This document shows, piece by piece, positions 53,101 to 62,583 of a DNA stretch of 64,000 nt. The first letter of the stretch is position 1. Every line of letters starts with the position of its first letter. The translations under genes and the position numbers were made by a program. The notes under the pieces were generated by a model, which saw only the letters and a program-made list of their open reading frames with translations, was not told the origin of the DNA and made no database searches. This stretch comes from Lacinutrix mariniflava (GTDB lineage: Bacteria > Bacteroidota > Bacteroidia > Flavobacteriales > Flavobacteriaceae): NCBI RefSeq assembly GCF_001418015.1, contig NZ_LIQG01000032.1, positions 62,001 through 126,000 of the forward strand, read 5' to 3'.

Positions 53101-54057
53101 TTAGTTATCACAAATATATTGGACTTTAGACACTATATTATTTAACATACGCTCTCTTTCTGCTCGCTCAAAATTAGCTCCTTTACTACTAATAGTATTA
53201 TAAGTAGAAATGCATTTATTAAGCCTATTAATAAACTCAGCATCTTTCATTGAATTGATATAATTAAATAATTCTTCTGTATTATTAAATTTAGAATAAT
53301 CAATAAAGCTATTCTCAGGAAATAAGGCATAAGCATTAGTATGTTCTCCAAAATAAATTGGCAAACAATAATTCTCTATACTATCCCAAATTTTTTCTGT
53401 CATATAATTATAAGCAGCAGTATTCTCGAAAGACAAATTAAAATGGTAATTATCTAATAATTGTTTTTTTCTTTCTACCCAATTACCTTCACGGGAGTCT
53501 TCTTTAGAAATACCTTTAGGCCATCCCTTTCCGTAGACGTCTAAAACACCTTTTTCATTTCCCTTTAAACATATTTTTGTTCGTAAAGCTATTAAATCTC
53601 TATTCTCTCCATCTTTAATTAATGTTTCAGAATCTAATCCCTTATAAAAAGACATTAAAGCCACTATTTTTCTTGATTTTATCTCAAAACCTTGCTTTAA
53701 AAGTGGTAAATCCTTGTTAATTAGAGTACAATGTAAAGATGTATTGGTCGCAAATACATCTTTAGTATAAACATTCATTATGTTACAAGTTACCAAGTTA
53801 AAAAAGGTTTTTACTTTACTTTTAAAATGCGTATCGAAGCGCGACTCTGGTGTCCAAATCAGGAATTTTTTTCCAAATAACCCTCTCCAGAAATGTTTTT
53901 TTAAATGTTTGAAATTTTGAGAGATAACAATATCTGCCTCTTGAATATTTTCAACTATTTCAACTCCATTTTTATTTAAAAATTCTAAATCTCCTTCTTG
54001 AAAACCATCAAAAGGTGTGTATTTAAAACTTGATGCTTTGTATAGTTTAGTTGTCAT
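53101..54057 (-). CDS. GT10 alpha-1,3/1,4-fucosyltransferase-like
   Basis: A 318-residue protein with the GT10 core: the ESRFDTHFKSKV region near residues 70-82, then the diagnostic donor block FNLSFENTAAYNYMTEKIWDS near 206-226 and LPIYFGEHTNA near 233-243. The enzymes transfer fucose from GDP-fucose, which gmd and fcl nearby would supply. It should decorate the glycan with alpha-fucose. It overlaps the next gene by 11 bases. Confidence 0.9.
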   Translation of the reverse strand: MTTKLYKASSFKYTPFDGFQEGDLEFLNKNGVEIVENIQEADIVISQNFKHLKKHFWRGLFGKKFLIWTPESRFDTHFKSKVKTFFNLVTCNIMNVYTKDVFATNTSLHCTLINKDLPLLKQGFEIKSRKIVALMSFYKGLDSETLIKDGENRDLIALRTKICLKGNEKGVLDVYGKGWPKGISKEDSREGNWVERKKQLLDNYHFNLSFENTAAYNYMTEKIWDSIENYCLPIYFGEHTNAYALFPENSFIDYSKFNNTEELFNYINSMKDAEFINRLNKCISTYNTISSKGANFERAERERMLNNIVSKVQYICDN

Positions 54058-55195
54058 TATTTTGAATTGATTGGTAAGCTTTCAATACCTTGTTTTTAAT
54101 ATGATTAATTTCTAATTTAGGTTTCACAAAACGTTGGTTATAAGCAAATGCTTCTTCTATTAACTCAACATTCTCCAATGCTACTTTTATTTGTTTTTTT
54201 AGATCTTCAATATTATAACAATCTTGAATAAGCAATCCATTTTTATCATGAATAATAATATCTTCTGTTGCTCCTCCTGGATTAGATTGAATAGGAAATG
54301 CACCAAGCACAACAGCTTCTAACAAAGTATTTGGCAAACCATCGCTTTCGCTGTTTCCAATATATATTTTCGCTTTTCCCATAAGCTCTAAAATTGCTTC
54401 ATGAATTAAAAACTGAGATTTTGCATGAACAGTTATATTTAATTTATGAAGCTTTTTATTGTTAGTAACATAGGCTTCTACTTCTATGTCTGCACCAAAA
54501 ACTATAATTTTATAATCTAATAATTCTGAAACCAATTGCTCTAAAGCTTTTAACACCTCTATTGCTCTTCCAGATCGTCCTTGATAGCCTTTTACTAAAA
54601 TAGTATTACGAGTAGATACTGGCATTTTAATATATTTATCTGAAACTAAAAAATTGTAACCTCCTCCTCCTGGAAAAGTTCCTAAAACTTCTCCTTTGAA
54701 ACCTAGGTCTTTAGCCAACTGCACATCACGCTTACAATCTGTAAACAAATAATTTAGTCTTGGCAACACCTTTTTAATGTCTATTTTATATTCTGGTAGG
54801 TTTTTAAAATGATACAAATCACTTCCCCAAGAAGAATAGATCCATTTTATAGCATTATACTTTCGCATAACTTCTAAAATAGGCGTACACGAAATATAGA
54901 GCACAAAACTATGTATAACATCTGGTTGCACTTCTGAAACTACTTTTTCGAATACTTTTGCTGTATCATTCTCTAAGGCTTTGTATAATTTGGGAAGCTT
55001 ATTTTTTATAAAATGCTTTCCTTTTATATTTGGTAGCTTTTGTTTCCAACCTTGATATGTTGTTACCCAAGACAGACTGGGTACTTTTGCGCCATCTTTA
55101 ATGTCGAACCAAAAAACCTCGTGACCTGAATCTTTTAATTGATTTGTCCAGCGTTGAAAATGGATAGAATTCATAGAAACCATTAAAATTCGCAT
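54047..55195 (-). CDS. GT4-family glycosyltransferase
   Basis: A 382-residue GT-B enzyme. The N terminus LMVSMNSIHFQRWTNQLKDSGHEVFWFD resembles WsaF-like or PelF-like transferases. The donor-side block NSESDGLPNTLLEAVVLGAFPIQSNPGG near residues 282-309 contains the EX7E pattern. Sugar specificity is unknown. It lies four bases from the next gene upstream. Confidence 0.9.
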   Translation of the reverse strand: MRILMVSMNSIHFQRWTNQLKDSGHEVFWFDIKDGAKVPSLSWVTTYQGWKQKLPNIKGKHFIKNKLPKLYKALENDTAKVFEKVVSEVQPDVIHSFVLYISCTPILEVMRKYNAIKWIYSSWGSDLYHFKNLPEYKIDIKKVLPRLNYLFTDCKRDVQLAKDLGFKGEVLGTFPGGGGYNFLVSDKYIKMPVSTRNTILVKGYQGRSGRAIEVLKALEQLVSELLDYKIIVFGADIEVEAYVTNNKKLHKLNITVHAKSQFLIHEAILELMGKAKIYIGNSESDGLPNTLLEAVVLGAFPIQSNPGGATEDIIIHDKNGLLIQDCYNIEDLKKQIKVALENVELIEEAFAYNQRFVKPKLEINHIKNKVLKAYQSIQNNDN

Positions 55196-55198
55196 AGC

Positions 55199-56266
55199 TT
55201 ATAATTTAATGGTTAATGTTATACTATTTGTATTTCTATTAAATTGGTATTGATATGCTTGGTTTCTAAGGTTTCTAATAATGGCTTCTAACAAACTATC
55301 GTTAATACTTTGCATGCTCTCAAAAACCAAAGTTTTTTTGCCTAGCAACGCTTTTGTTTTCTGCTTTGCAGACTTATATTCTTTATGTTCAGTTATTAAT
55401 AGTGTTATAACATGGTCTTTTTTTATTAATAACACACCATTAATAAACGCTGCAAGCTCTCCTATTTTATTAGTAAGATTATAGTTTGTATCAACTATTT
55501 CAAGTTTGCTGTAATTCTCTTGATTATAAATTCCCCAATTATTTGCTGTATTCGCTTTAATCTTTTTTGTGATTGGAACTAAATCTAAATAAGCAGTATT
55601 AACCTGTTCTAAAGTAGAATGAAATGGAGTAACATCATTTTTTGATCTATAATTTTTAGGATGCCATTGGTGCAGCATTAATAGTTGTTTTGCATAAAAA
55701 TTAACTTGGTGTCCAGCGTTTTGTAAACGCATGTGCACATCTGTATCTTCACTTCCCCAACCATTATAAAACTCATCGTAACCATTAATAGATTTTAATA
55801 GATTTGTGTTATACAGAGTCATGCCTGTTGCATCCTTACTAGATTTAAAAGCAACATTGTAGTCTTTAAACTCTTTTTCTTTTTTAGATTCTGTTTCACT
55901 TAAAAAACCTACTTGAAAATAAGTAGTTTTCGTTTTATTTACCTCTTCTTCTAATACATTAATAAACTCTGGATGGTATAACATATCTATATCTCCAACA
56001 AAACAATATGATGTTTCTATTGTTTTTAGCGCAATATTTATTGCTCTTGATTTACACCATAATTGTAATTCTGTTTTACAATGTATTAAAGTTACAAAAC
56101 TGTAATTTTCTAATAATTGTATAAGATCATTATAGTATTTAGAAACACTCCCATAATCTACTAAAACAACATCAAAAATTTTATTGTTTTGTATAGCAAA
56201 AGATTCTAAACAGTTTTTTACAATGTTTAGATCTCTATTTCTATATGTTAGAATTATACTTACCAA
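55199..56266 (-). CDS. GT2-family glycosyltransferase, chondroitin-synthase-like
   Basis: A 355-residue GT-A enzyme. SIILTYRNRDLNIVKNCLES opens the fold, LVDYGSVSKYYNDL follows, and the DxD site is FVGDIDMLYHPEF near residues 92-104. The C-terminal block DEFYNGWGSEDTDVHMRLQNAG near 165-186 is typical of the galactosyltransferase-like Glyco_transf_7C domain. A C-terminal region (240-355) is of unknown type. It may be a hexosaminyl- or galactosyltransferase. Confidence 0.88.
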   Translation of the reverse strand: MVSIILTYRNRDLNIVKNCLESFAIQNNKIFDVVLVDYGSVSKYYNDLIQLLENYSFVTLIHCKTELQLWCKSRAINIALKTIETSYCFVGDIDMLYHPEFINVLEEEVNKTKTTYFQVGFLSETESKKEKEFKDYNVAFKSSKDATGMTLYNTNLLKSINGYDEFYNGWGSEDTDVHMRLQNAGHQVNFYAKQLLMLHQWHPKNYRSKNDVTPFHSTLEQVNTAYLDLVPITKKIKANTANNWGIYNQENYSKLEIVDTNYNLTNKIGELAAFINGVLLIKKDHVITLLITEHKEYKSAKQKTKALLGKKTLVFESMQSINDSLLEAIIRNLRNQAYQYQFNRNTNSITLTIKL

Positions 56267-56267
56267 T

Positions 56268-57221
56268 TTACAGTTTTAATAAAGTTTTTAATTTAGTGTC
56301 TCCTCTTCCAAAAAACTTAAAAATTTTATAAAAAAAGAAAATTCTTTCTAATTTTAATCTAATCAAAAAAGTACTATTTCTAGCACGTAAAAATAAAACA
56401 ACCTGCTCTGCTTGTTTGTACTTTTTTGAAACAACACATACTCTAAATATGCTTAAAACATCTTTTATTACAGCTAAATTAATTTCTGCATTTTTTGGAT
56501 TTAATAATAAAATACGTCTTCTTACTTCTAAAAAAGAATCTAAGAACGTAGCTATATTATCATTTAATTGATTTGAAATTGAATTTCCATCAACTCTATA
56601 ATACACTAAAACTTCGTTAATTGTACATGCATTACTATTATTATATATCATTCGTGAATTAAATTCTAAATCTTGAGATTGATTTAGGTTTTCATCAAAA
56701 ATATTGTTCTCATCTATAATACTTCTTCTCCACAAAACAGTTGGTGTTCCAATAGCAATTTTCCTTTTAATATAATCTAAAAAAATATCAGCAGATTCTA
56801 TATTACTAGTATTTCTAATATTCATTTTAGAATTCTTTATATAAAAAGCACCCATTCTGCATAAACAATAATCATAAGATCTATTTAATAACTGTTTCGA
56901 TTTCTTTTCTAAAAGTTGATAATGCATTATATCATCACTATCAAACCATTGAATCAACTCCCCAATACTTTTTTCAAAGCCAAAATTTCTTGCAGCATTA
57001 CCTCCTTTTTTTCTATCTTTTGGCCTATTATAAAAGCTAAAGCGTTTATCTTTTTTTATATAATTTTGAAGTAGACTCTCCGTATTATCTGTAGAACCAT
57101 CATCTACAATAATGCATTCCCAATTAGTGTAGGTTTGCGCTATTATACTATCAAGAGTTTCTTCAATTAAATGAGCTCTATTGTAGGTTGGAATTATTAT
57201 GGAAACTAATGGAGAATTCAT
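56268..57221 (-). CDS. GT2-family glycosyltransferase
   Basis: A 317-residue protein with the textbook GT2 start SIIIPTYNRAHLIEETLDSI near residues 8-27, CIIVDDGSTDNTESLLQNY near 36, and the metal site IQWFDSDDIMHYQLLEKK near 90-107. The C-terminal half (200-317) is helical and basic. It overlaps the hexapeptide gene by four bases. Donor and acceptor unknown. Confidence 0.92.
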   Translation of the reverse strand: MNSPLVSIIIPTYNRAHLIEETLDSIIAQTYTNWECIIVDDGSTDNTESLLQNYIKKDKRFSFYNRPKDRKKGGNAARNFGFEKSIGELIQWFDSDDIMHYQLLEKKSKQLLNRSYDYCLCRMGAFYIKNSKMNIRNTSNIESADIFLDYIKRKIAIGTPTVLWRRSIIDENNIFDENLNQSQDLEFNSRMIYNNSNACTINEVLVYYRVDGNSISNQLNDNIATFLDSFLEVRRRILLLNPKNAEINLAVIKDVLSIFRVCVVSKKYKQAEQVVLFLRARNSTFLIRLKLERIFFFYKIFKFFGRGDTKLKTLLKL

Positions 57222-57973
57222 GCTTCCTTTAATTCTTCTTTAAAAAATACTTTATTTTTTAAAAGTTCCTCCTCACTCCAATCCCACCATTTCATTGTTA
57301 ACAACTCTACAATCCGTTCTTCACTAAATCTATAACCAATTATTTTTGCTGGACTACCAGCAACTATTGCATAAGGAGGTACCGTTTTAGTAACAACAGA
57401 ATTGGCAGCTACTACTGCACCATTACCAATGTTAACACCTCCAAGAATTACACAATGAGATGCTATCCAAACATCATTTTCTATTATAATATTTCCTTTA
57501 GATTTTTTTTCGTTTTGCCACGTTTCGTTAAAAACATTTTTCCCTATAAAATACGTGGTAGCTTTTTTATGATTATGGTTAAAACTTTGAAAAGAAACAT
57601 TTCTAGCTATAGAGCAAAAGTTACCTATTACTATAGATTGCTCATCCGAAATTAAATCTAAATTTGGCCCCCAAATTGATGTGTATCTACCAATATTTAT
57701 ATTTCCAGATAAATTACAATGATAAAGTTTACAATTATTTTTAATAGAAATAGCTCCTTGTATGACTGAATGCTGAATCGAGCATTTACTGCCAATTAAA
57801 ACTTTCCCGCCTATTTGAGAAAAAAATATACTTGACTGGTTCTTTATTACAACGTTTTTATCAATTATAGATCCCTGTATGTGTACATTCATTTCTATTT
57901 TACGACTACTAATAGAACTATAATTATCTAACCATAATTTCAACCTACCTATTATCTTCGATTTTATTCCCAT
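57218..57973 (-). CDS. Hexapeptide-repeat O-acetyltransferase
   Basis: A 251-residue left-handed beta-helix acyltransferase of the CatB/WbbJ group. Two beta-helix parts are visible: residues 45-105 with repeated V/I steps, and 155-225 with NDVWIASHCVILGGVNIGNGAVVAANSVVTKTVPPYAIVAGSPAKII, whose His is the expected catalytic residue. The C-terminal ERIVELLTMKWWDWSEEEL block is characteristic of the group. It probably acetylates an amino or hydroxyl of a glycan sugar. Confidence 0.9.
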   Translation of the reverse strand: MGIKSKIIGRLKLWLDNYSSISSRKIEMNVHIQGSIIDKNVVIKNQSSIFFSQIGGKVLIGSKCSIQHSVIQGAISIKNNCKLYHCNLSGNINIGRYTSIWGPNLDLISDEQSIVIGNFCSIARNVSFQSFNHNHKKATTYFIGKNVFNETWQNEKKSKGNIIIENDVWIASHCVILGGVNIGNGAVVAANSVVTKTVPPYAIVAGSPAKIIGYRFSEERIVELLTMKWWDWSEEELLKNKVFFKEELKEA

Positions 57974-59388
57974 GATGGTAAGATGTCAATTAGTTTGTTT
58001 ATTTGCTCATCAAAATTTTTAGTCTCATAATTTACAAATTTTGCACTACCATTCTTAATTAAATGTGGATAATATAATAATCCCATTTTATTTATTAAAA
58101 TAGTCTTTATATTAAAACAATTAGCTTCTAATGTGGAGCCAGAACTATGCGTAATATGAACACAGCAATTTAATAATAACTGCGGTAAAGGATCTTGAGT
58201 AGCATTATCAATATTAACTAAATGTAAAATATTATTTTCCTTTAAGGTTTTTTTTATTTTACCTATATCATTTAATTGCCTAGGATGAAGCCTAATAAAC
58301 CAGGTTTTACTACTGTTTTTTATAGTTTTTATTATTATTGGGGTGAATAGTACATTATATGGAATTGGTTCTGGTTGCAAACTATAAAGCACATAGTTTT
58401 TATAGATATAGTTGTTGTTTTTTTCTTTCCAATAGTTTACCCATGGATTTCCAGTAACAATAACATTATATAACGTGTTGTTTTTAGTCCAAGATTTAAT
58501 TTCATTTTTACTAAAATCGTCCCAGCACCAAAATGTTCTTGGCAAAATATCGTAACCTTCTTTTGGTACTACAGACCAACTTCCATAACTTAAGTGTAAT
58601 TTGTTTTGTGGTCCATGTTGCATTTCTATAGTTTCTATACCTAATTCGTTTGCTGCTGCAATAAGCGGATAAATATCCTCAGAATAATAACATAATATAG
58701 CAATTTTTTTAGGCTTTATTTTTTTTAATATTACGGTAAAAAATTCCTTTTTTGAAAAAAAAATATTTTGACACCAAGTAGTTAATTTGCCAACACTATA
58801 AGTTTTAACAAACTCATTAAAAATAGTTTGGCTTTCTAAATAACTTAAAAATTCAGGATAGCCATCTAAGGAAAAAATTATTTCTTTTTTCTTTTTTAAA
58901 ATTTGAAATCCATTTAATGCTTCTTTAAATTTGAGTACATTTTTAGGGTTATATTGATTATCAAATTTAGAAGCATATTCAAAATAAATTGAATTTAATA
59001 ACCAATTATTTTTTTCTATTAAAACATCAAAATACCTATTAAACCGTGCTCCTCTATAGTCTACTCTATGAGAATCTGCTCCAACAAAAATAATATCTTT
59101 AGGTTCTAATTTATTTTTCCAAGAATAATATGCTATTATTTTTTGAACTTGTCTAAACTTAATACCTAATGCTCTTTTTACTTGTTTTAAAATAGCTTTT
59201 TTTTTAAATTGGTTATCCTGTAAAACGTAATTTTCTGGTTTAACTTCTAACGTTTTTATTAAGTAAAAGAACAGTTTTATTCTTAAATATGGCCATAAGT
59301 GTATATTGTTGGCTTTCCAATTATTTACTGGAAAATCACATTCAATATTTAATATTAAATCCTTTATGTAAGTTCTACTCTCGGTCAA
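57964..59388 (-). CDS. GT-B-like protein of unknown activity
   Basis: A 474-residue soluble protein. The central ELGIETIEMQHGPQNKLHLSYGSW near residues 249-272 contains the MQHG turn found in GT-B surface-glycan enzymes, followed by FWCWDDFSKNEIKSW and VIVTGNPWV near 310. The donor half has WFIRLHPRQLNDIGKI near 361-376 and a late THSSGSTLEANCFNIKTILINK near 413-434. It resembles capsule-type transferases, but donor and acceptor are not recognisable. It overlaps the hexapeptide gene by ten bases. Confidence 0.65.
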   Translation of the reverse strand: MTESRTYIKDLILNIECDFPVNNWKANNIHLWPYLRIKLFFYLIKTLEVKPENYVLQDNQFKKKAILKQVKRALGIKFRQVQKIIAYYSWKNKLEPKDIIFVGADSHRVDYRGARFNRYFDVLIEKNNWLLNSIYFEYASKFDNQYNPKNVLKFKEALNGFQILKKKKEIIFSLDGYPEFLSYLESQTIFNEFVKTYSVGKLTTWCQNIFFSKKEFFTVILKKIKPKKIAILCYYSEDIYPLIAAANELGIETIEMQHGPQNKLHLSYGSWSVVPKEGYDILPRTFWCWDDFSKNEIKSWTKNNTLYNVIVTGNPWVNYWKEKNNNYIYKNYVLYSLQPEPIPYNVLFTPIIIKTIKNSSKTWFIRLHPRQLNDIGKIKKTLKENNILHLVNIDNATQDPLPQLLLNCCVHITHSSGSTLEANCFNIKTILINKMGLLYYPHLIKNGSAKFVNYETKNFDEQINKLIDILPSWE

Positions 59389-59421
59389 ATACTTTGTGGT
59401 TTTACAATTCTTCTATTTAAA

Positions 59422-60720
59422 CTAAGCAATATTAATAGATGCTTCTTGTATAAAGCCTTTTGGTCTATTTAATATTCCTGATTTCCAATAATCTCCTTTT
59501 AAGACTTGCATTGCGAAAGCGTCTTGTAAGTAATCTATTACAACGTGTGGCGTGTTAAAAGATGGTTTCTCACTTATCATGTAATTCATAGAATAGTTAC
59601 CTTCTCTAAATTGTAATTTAGGAATTTGTATTTCTATTCTACCTTCATCCTTAATATGATTAAACACAGTTCCTATTTCATCTGTAGCTATAGTGTTTAC
59701 AATTTCATCATTTTCATTTTTAAATTGAAGTACAATTGTAAACTGTTTAGGAATTATATCTTTAAACTTTTTGTATTCAAAAACAATTTTATATTCTTCT
59801 CCAGAATGTAATTCTCCTACTCGAATAGCTTGATGGTTTTCTGCATAGATATCCTGAATTTTTAATTTAAAGTTTCCTTTTCTATCCTTTCTTTCAAAAA
59901 TAGGTTTAGAAGACATTTTATAGGCGTTATCAAGATAAAAATTAATTGATGCGTTGCTATCTCCTTCAAATACAATCTTACCATTTTCTAAAACAATACC
60001 TCTTGTACACAAACTTTTTACAGCTGCCATATTATGGCTCACAAACAACACCGTTCTACCTTCTCCACGAGAAATATCTTGCATTTTCCCAATCGCCTTT
60101 TTTTGAAACTCTACATCTCCAACTGCTAAAACCTCATCAATCACCAAAATTTCTGGCTCTAAAAATGCTGCTACTGCAAACGCCAGACGCACTGTCATTC
60201 CAGAACTGTATCGTTTTACAGGAGTATCTATATAGCGTTGGCAACCTGAAAACTCTATAATTTCGTCTATTTTAGATTTTATTTCTTTCTTGCTCATGCC
60301 AAGAATAGCTCCATTTAAGAAAATATTTTCACGACCTGTCATTTCTCCATGAAAACCAGTACCAACCTCTAATAAGGATGCTATACGACCACGAGTTTTA
60401 ATTTCTCCAGTAGTTGGACCTGTTACTTTAGATAGTATTTTAAGCAAAGTAGATTTACCTGCTCCATTTTTACCAATTACACCTAAAACTTCTCCTTTTT
60501 TTACTTCAAAATTAATGTCTTTTAAGGCCCAAACGTATTCACTTTCACCTTTGGTACTGCGATCGTTACTCTCTCCTACTTTCAAATAGGGATCGTCTTT
60601 ACCACGAATACTACTCCACCAACGGTTTAAATCGTGACTTATAGTACCAGTACCCACAACACCTAAACGGTATTGCTTAGAAATGTTTGTGGCCTTCAGA
60701 ATAATATCTTGTTCTTTCAT
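59422..60720 (-). CDS. wzt: Polysaccharide ABC exporter ATPase with C-terminal domain (Wzt)
   Basis: A 432-residue protein. Residues 1-265 are the ATPase: Walker A GKNGAGKSTLLKIL near 83-96, signature YSSGMTVRLAFAV near 173-185, Walker B ILVIDEVLAVGD near 196-207, H-loop VSHN near 234. Residues 280-432 are an extra beta-rich domain (QIPKLQFREGNYSMNYMISEK and others), the Wzt C-terminal carbohydrate-binding domain that, in known O-antigen systems, recognises the end of the chain. It works with the permease one base upstream. Confidence 0.93.
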   Translation of the reverse strand: MKEQDIILKATNISKQYRLGVVGTGTISHDLNRWWSSIRGKDDPYLKVGESNDRSTKGESEYVWALKDINFEVKKGEVLGVIGKNGAGKSTLLKILSKVTGPTTGEIKTRGRIASLLEVGTGFHGEMTGRENIFLNGAILGMSKKEIKSKIDEIIEFSGCQRYIDTPVKRYSSGMTVRLAFAVAAFLEPEILVIDEVLAVGDVEFQKKAIGKMQDISRGEGRTVLFVSHNMAAVKSLCTRGIVLENGKIVFEGDSNASINFYLDNAYKMSSKPIFERKDRKGNFKLKIQDIYAENHQAIRVGELHSGEEYKIVFEYKKFKDIIPKQFTIVLQFKNENDEIVNTIATDEIGTVFNHIKDEGRIEIQIPKLQFREGNYSMNYMISEKPSFNTPHVVIDYLQDAFAMQVLKGDYWKSGILNRPKGFIQEASINIA

Positions 60721-60721
60721 A

Positions 60722-61600
60722 TTAAACGGTATCTATGAAACTCTTTTCTGTTTTATTAAATATAATTAATCCTATTAAAAAGAATGTAATACTTATTAAT
60801 CCCGCATACATAAAATTTGACATTGAAAAATCCCCAATACCTAAAGTCATATACCTAAACAATTCTATAATTGTTGTCATAGGATTATATTCTACTAGCC
60901 AAGCGTATTCTGGCACCTTTTCTTTAAAATAGGATAAAGGATACATAACTGCCGACGCGTACATTAACAATTGTACACCAAAGCCAACCAAGAAAGTTAA
61001 ATCTCTATATTTAGTAGTTAGAGAGGAGATAATCATCCCGAAACCTAAACCAAATAAGCCCATAAACATAATAAGTACTGGCAATAAAACTATGGCCAAT
61101 TGTGGTACTGCATTTTCGGCTTTATCTGTAAAAAACACAAAATAAAGATAGAAACACGTGAACACCAACAACTGAATACCAAACTTTATTAAATTTGAAA
61201 CTACCACAGATAGCGGCGTAATAACTCTAGGAAAATACACTTTTCCAAAAATGCCTCTATTTGCAGTAAAGGTATTACTTGTGCCTGTTAGACACGAACT
61301 AAAGTAATTCCAAGACGTAATGCCTGCTAAGTTGAACAAGAAAGAAGGAATACCATCTCCTGTAGGAATTGCTGCCAGATTATTAAATATAAGTGTAAAA
61401 ATAACACTAGTAAATAATGGCTGAATAAAATACCAAAGTGGCCCTAAAACGGTTTGTTTGTATTGCGTAATAACATCTCGTTTTACAAATAAAAACAACA
61501 AATCGCGATACCTCCAAATTTCTTTGAAGTTTAGGTCTATCATTTTCCGTTTTGGAGAAATGGTATACAACCAATCTTGTGTGGTTTCCGTTTTATGCAC
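60722..61600 (-). CDS. wzm: Polysaccharide ABC exporter permease (Wzm)
   Basis: A 292-residue ABC-2 type permease. The block WRYRDLLFLFVKRDVITQYKQTVLGPLWYFIQPLF near residues 29-63 is the amphipathic start of O-antigen and teichoic acid exporters, followed by six membrane helices. Its product forms the inner-membrane channel for the lipid-linked polysaccharide, with Wzt as motor. It adjoins the epimerase gene, sharing one base. Confidence 0.93.
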   Translation of the reverse strand: MHKTETTQDWLYTISPKRKMIDLNFKEIWRYRDLLFLFVKRDVITQYKQTVLGPLWYFIQPLFTSVIFTLIFNNLAAIPTGDGIPSFLFNLAGITSWNYFSSCLTGTSNTFTANRGIFGKVYFPRVITPLSVVVSNLIKFGIQLLVFTCFYLYFVFFTDKAENAVPQLAIVLLPVLIMFMGLFGLGFGMIISSLTTKYRDLTFLVGFGVQLLMYASAVMYPLSYFKEKVPEYAWLVEYNPMTTIIELFRYMTLGIGDFSMSNFMYAGLISITFFLIGLIIFNKTEKSFIDTV

Positions 61601-62583
61601 TACTCTTTGTTTTTAAAATTATCCCAAGTTGTTTTTAAACCTTCTTTAACAGAAAATTTAGGATGATAACCTAAGAGTTTTTTAGCCTTACTAATATCGG
61701 CTAAGGAATCTTTTACATCTCCTGCTCTATCTGGCCCAAAATTAGCTTTAATATTTTTTCCTGCAGAAGTATTAATCATATCCCAAAGGTTATTAATACT
61801 TATTCTTTCGCTGCAAGCAATATTAAACACTTCATTCTTTGCGTTCTCTGAAGCAAAAAATCCTTTAACATTAGCTTGGACAGCATTTTCAACAAAAGTA
61901 AAATCTCTTGTCTGCTCTCCATCTCCATTAATATGAGCTGGCTTATTATTTTTCATAGCTTCCATAAACAACGGAATAACCGCTGCATAGGCACCATTAG
62001 GACTTTGTTTTGGTCCAAATACATTAAAATAGCGTAAGCCTATTACATCTGTATTATAGGTTTTCCCAAAGACATCTGCATATAATTCGTTTACATATTT
62101 AGTTACTGCGTAAGGTGATAAAGGCTTACCAATAGTATCTTCTACTTTCGGTAAGCTTTTGCTATCTCCATAAGTAGAACTCGATGCTGCGTAGACCATA
62201 CGTTTTACTGTAGTACTTTCTTTTAATGCAACCAACATGTTTAAAAAGCCAGATACATTAACGGCGTTAGTAGTAGCAGGGTCATTTATAGATCTTGGTA
62301 CAGAACCTAAAGCTGCTTGATGACTAACATAATCCATATCCTGCATAGCTTGCTTACAGGTATCAAGATCTCGAATATCACCTTCTATAAATTCGAAGTT
62401 AGGTAACGCTAAGAACTCTCTAATATTAGCTTTATAGCCATTAGATAAATTATCTAAAACGCGTACATGCTTCGCATTATGCCTTAGCAAATACTCGACA
62501 ATATTAGAACCAATAAAACCCGCTCCTCCTGTTATTAAAAATTTTAATTGGGATAAATCTGTATCGTGATAAATATTCGTCAT
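61600..62583 (-). CDS. UDP-sugar 4-epimerase (UDP-GlcNAc-type SDR)
   Basis: A 327-residue extended SDR. LKFLITGGAGFIGSNIVEYLL near residues 12-32 is the NAD turn. The catalytic elements are AASSSTYGDS near 133-142 with Ser and SPYAVTKYVNELYADVF near 155-171 with Tyr and Lys. The pattern DNLSNG near 42 and ALGSVPRSINDPATTNAVNVSG near 90-111 points to the WbpP/TviC group that interconverts UDP-GlcNAc and UDP-GalNAc (or their uronic acids). It would supply a HexNAc donor. It follows the kinase gene with a one-base overlap. Confidence 0.9.
   Translation of the reverse strand: MTNIYHDTDLSQLKFLITGGAGFIGSNIVEYLLRHNAKHVRVLDNLSNGYKANIREFLALPNFEFIEGDIRDLDTCKQAMQDMDYVSHQAALGSVPRSINDPATTNAVNVSGFLNMLVALKESTTVKRMVYAASSSTYGDSKSLPKVEDTIGKPLSPYAVTKYVNELYADVFGKTYNTDVIGLRYFNVFGPKQSPNGAYAAVIPLFMEAMKNNKPAHINGDGEQTRDFTFVENAVQANVKGFFASENAKNEVFNIACSERISINNLWDMINTSAGKNIKANFGPDRAGDVKDSLADISKAKKLLGYHPKFSVKEGLKTTWDNFKNKE

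Noticed and set aside
59946-60260. 104-codon plus-strand frame opposite wzt
   Set aside because: It lies fully antisense to the conserved ATPase domain and has no recognisable protein features.
61600-62583. This epimerase as the NeuC (UDP-GlcNAc 2-epimerase) of the nonulosonate pathway
   Set aside because: It has the extended-SDR fold with Ser, Tyr and Lys and NAD-binding turn, which is a 4-epimerase type. NeuC has a GT-B-like fold.
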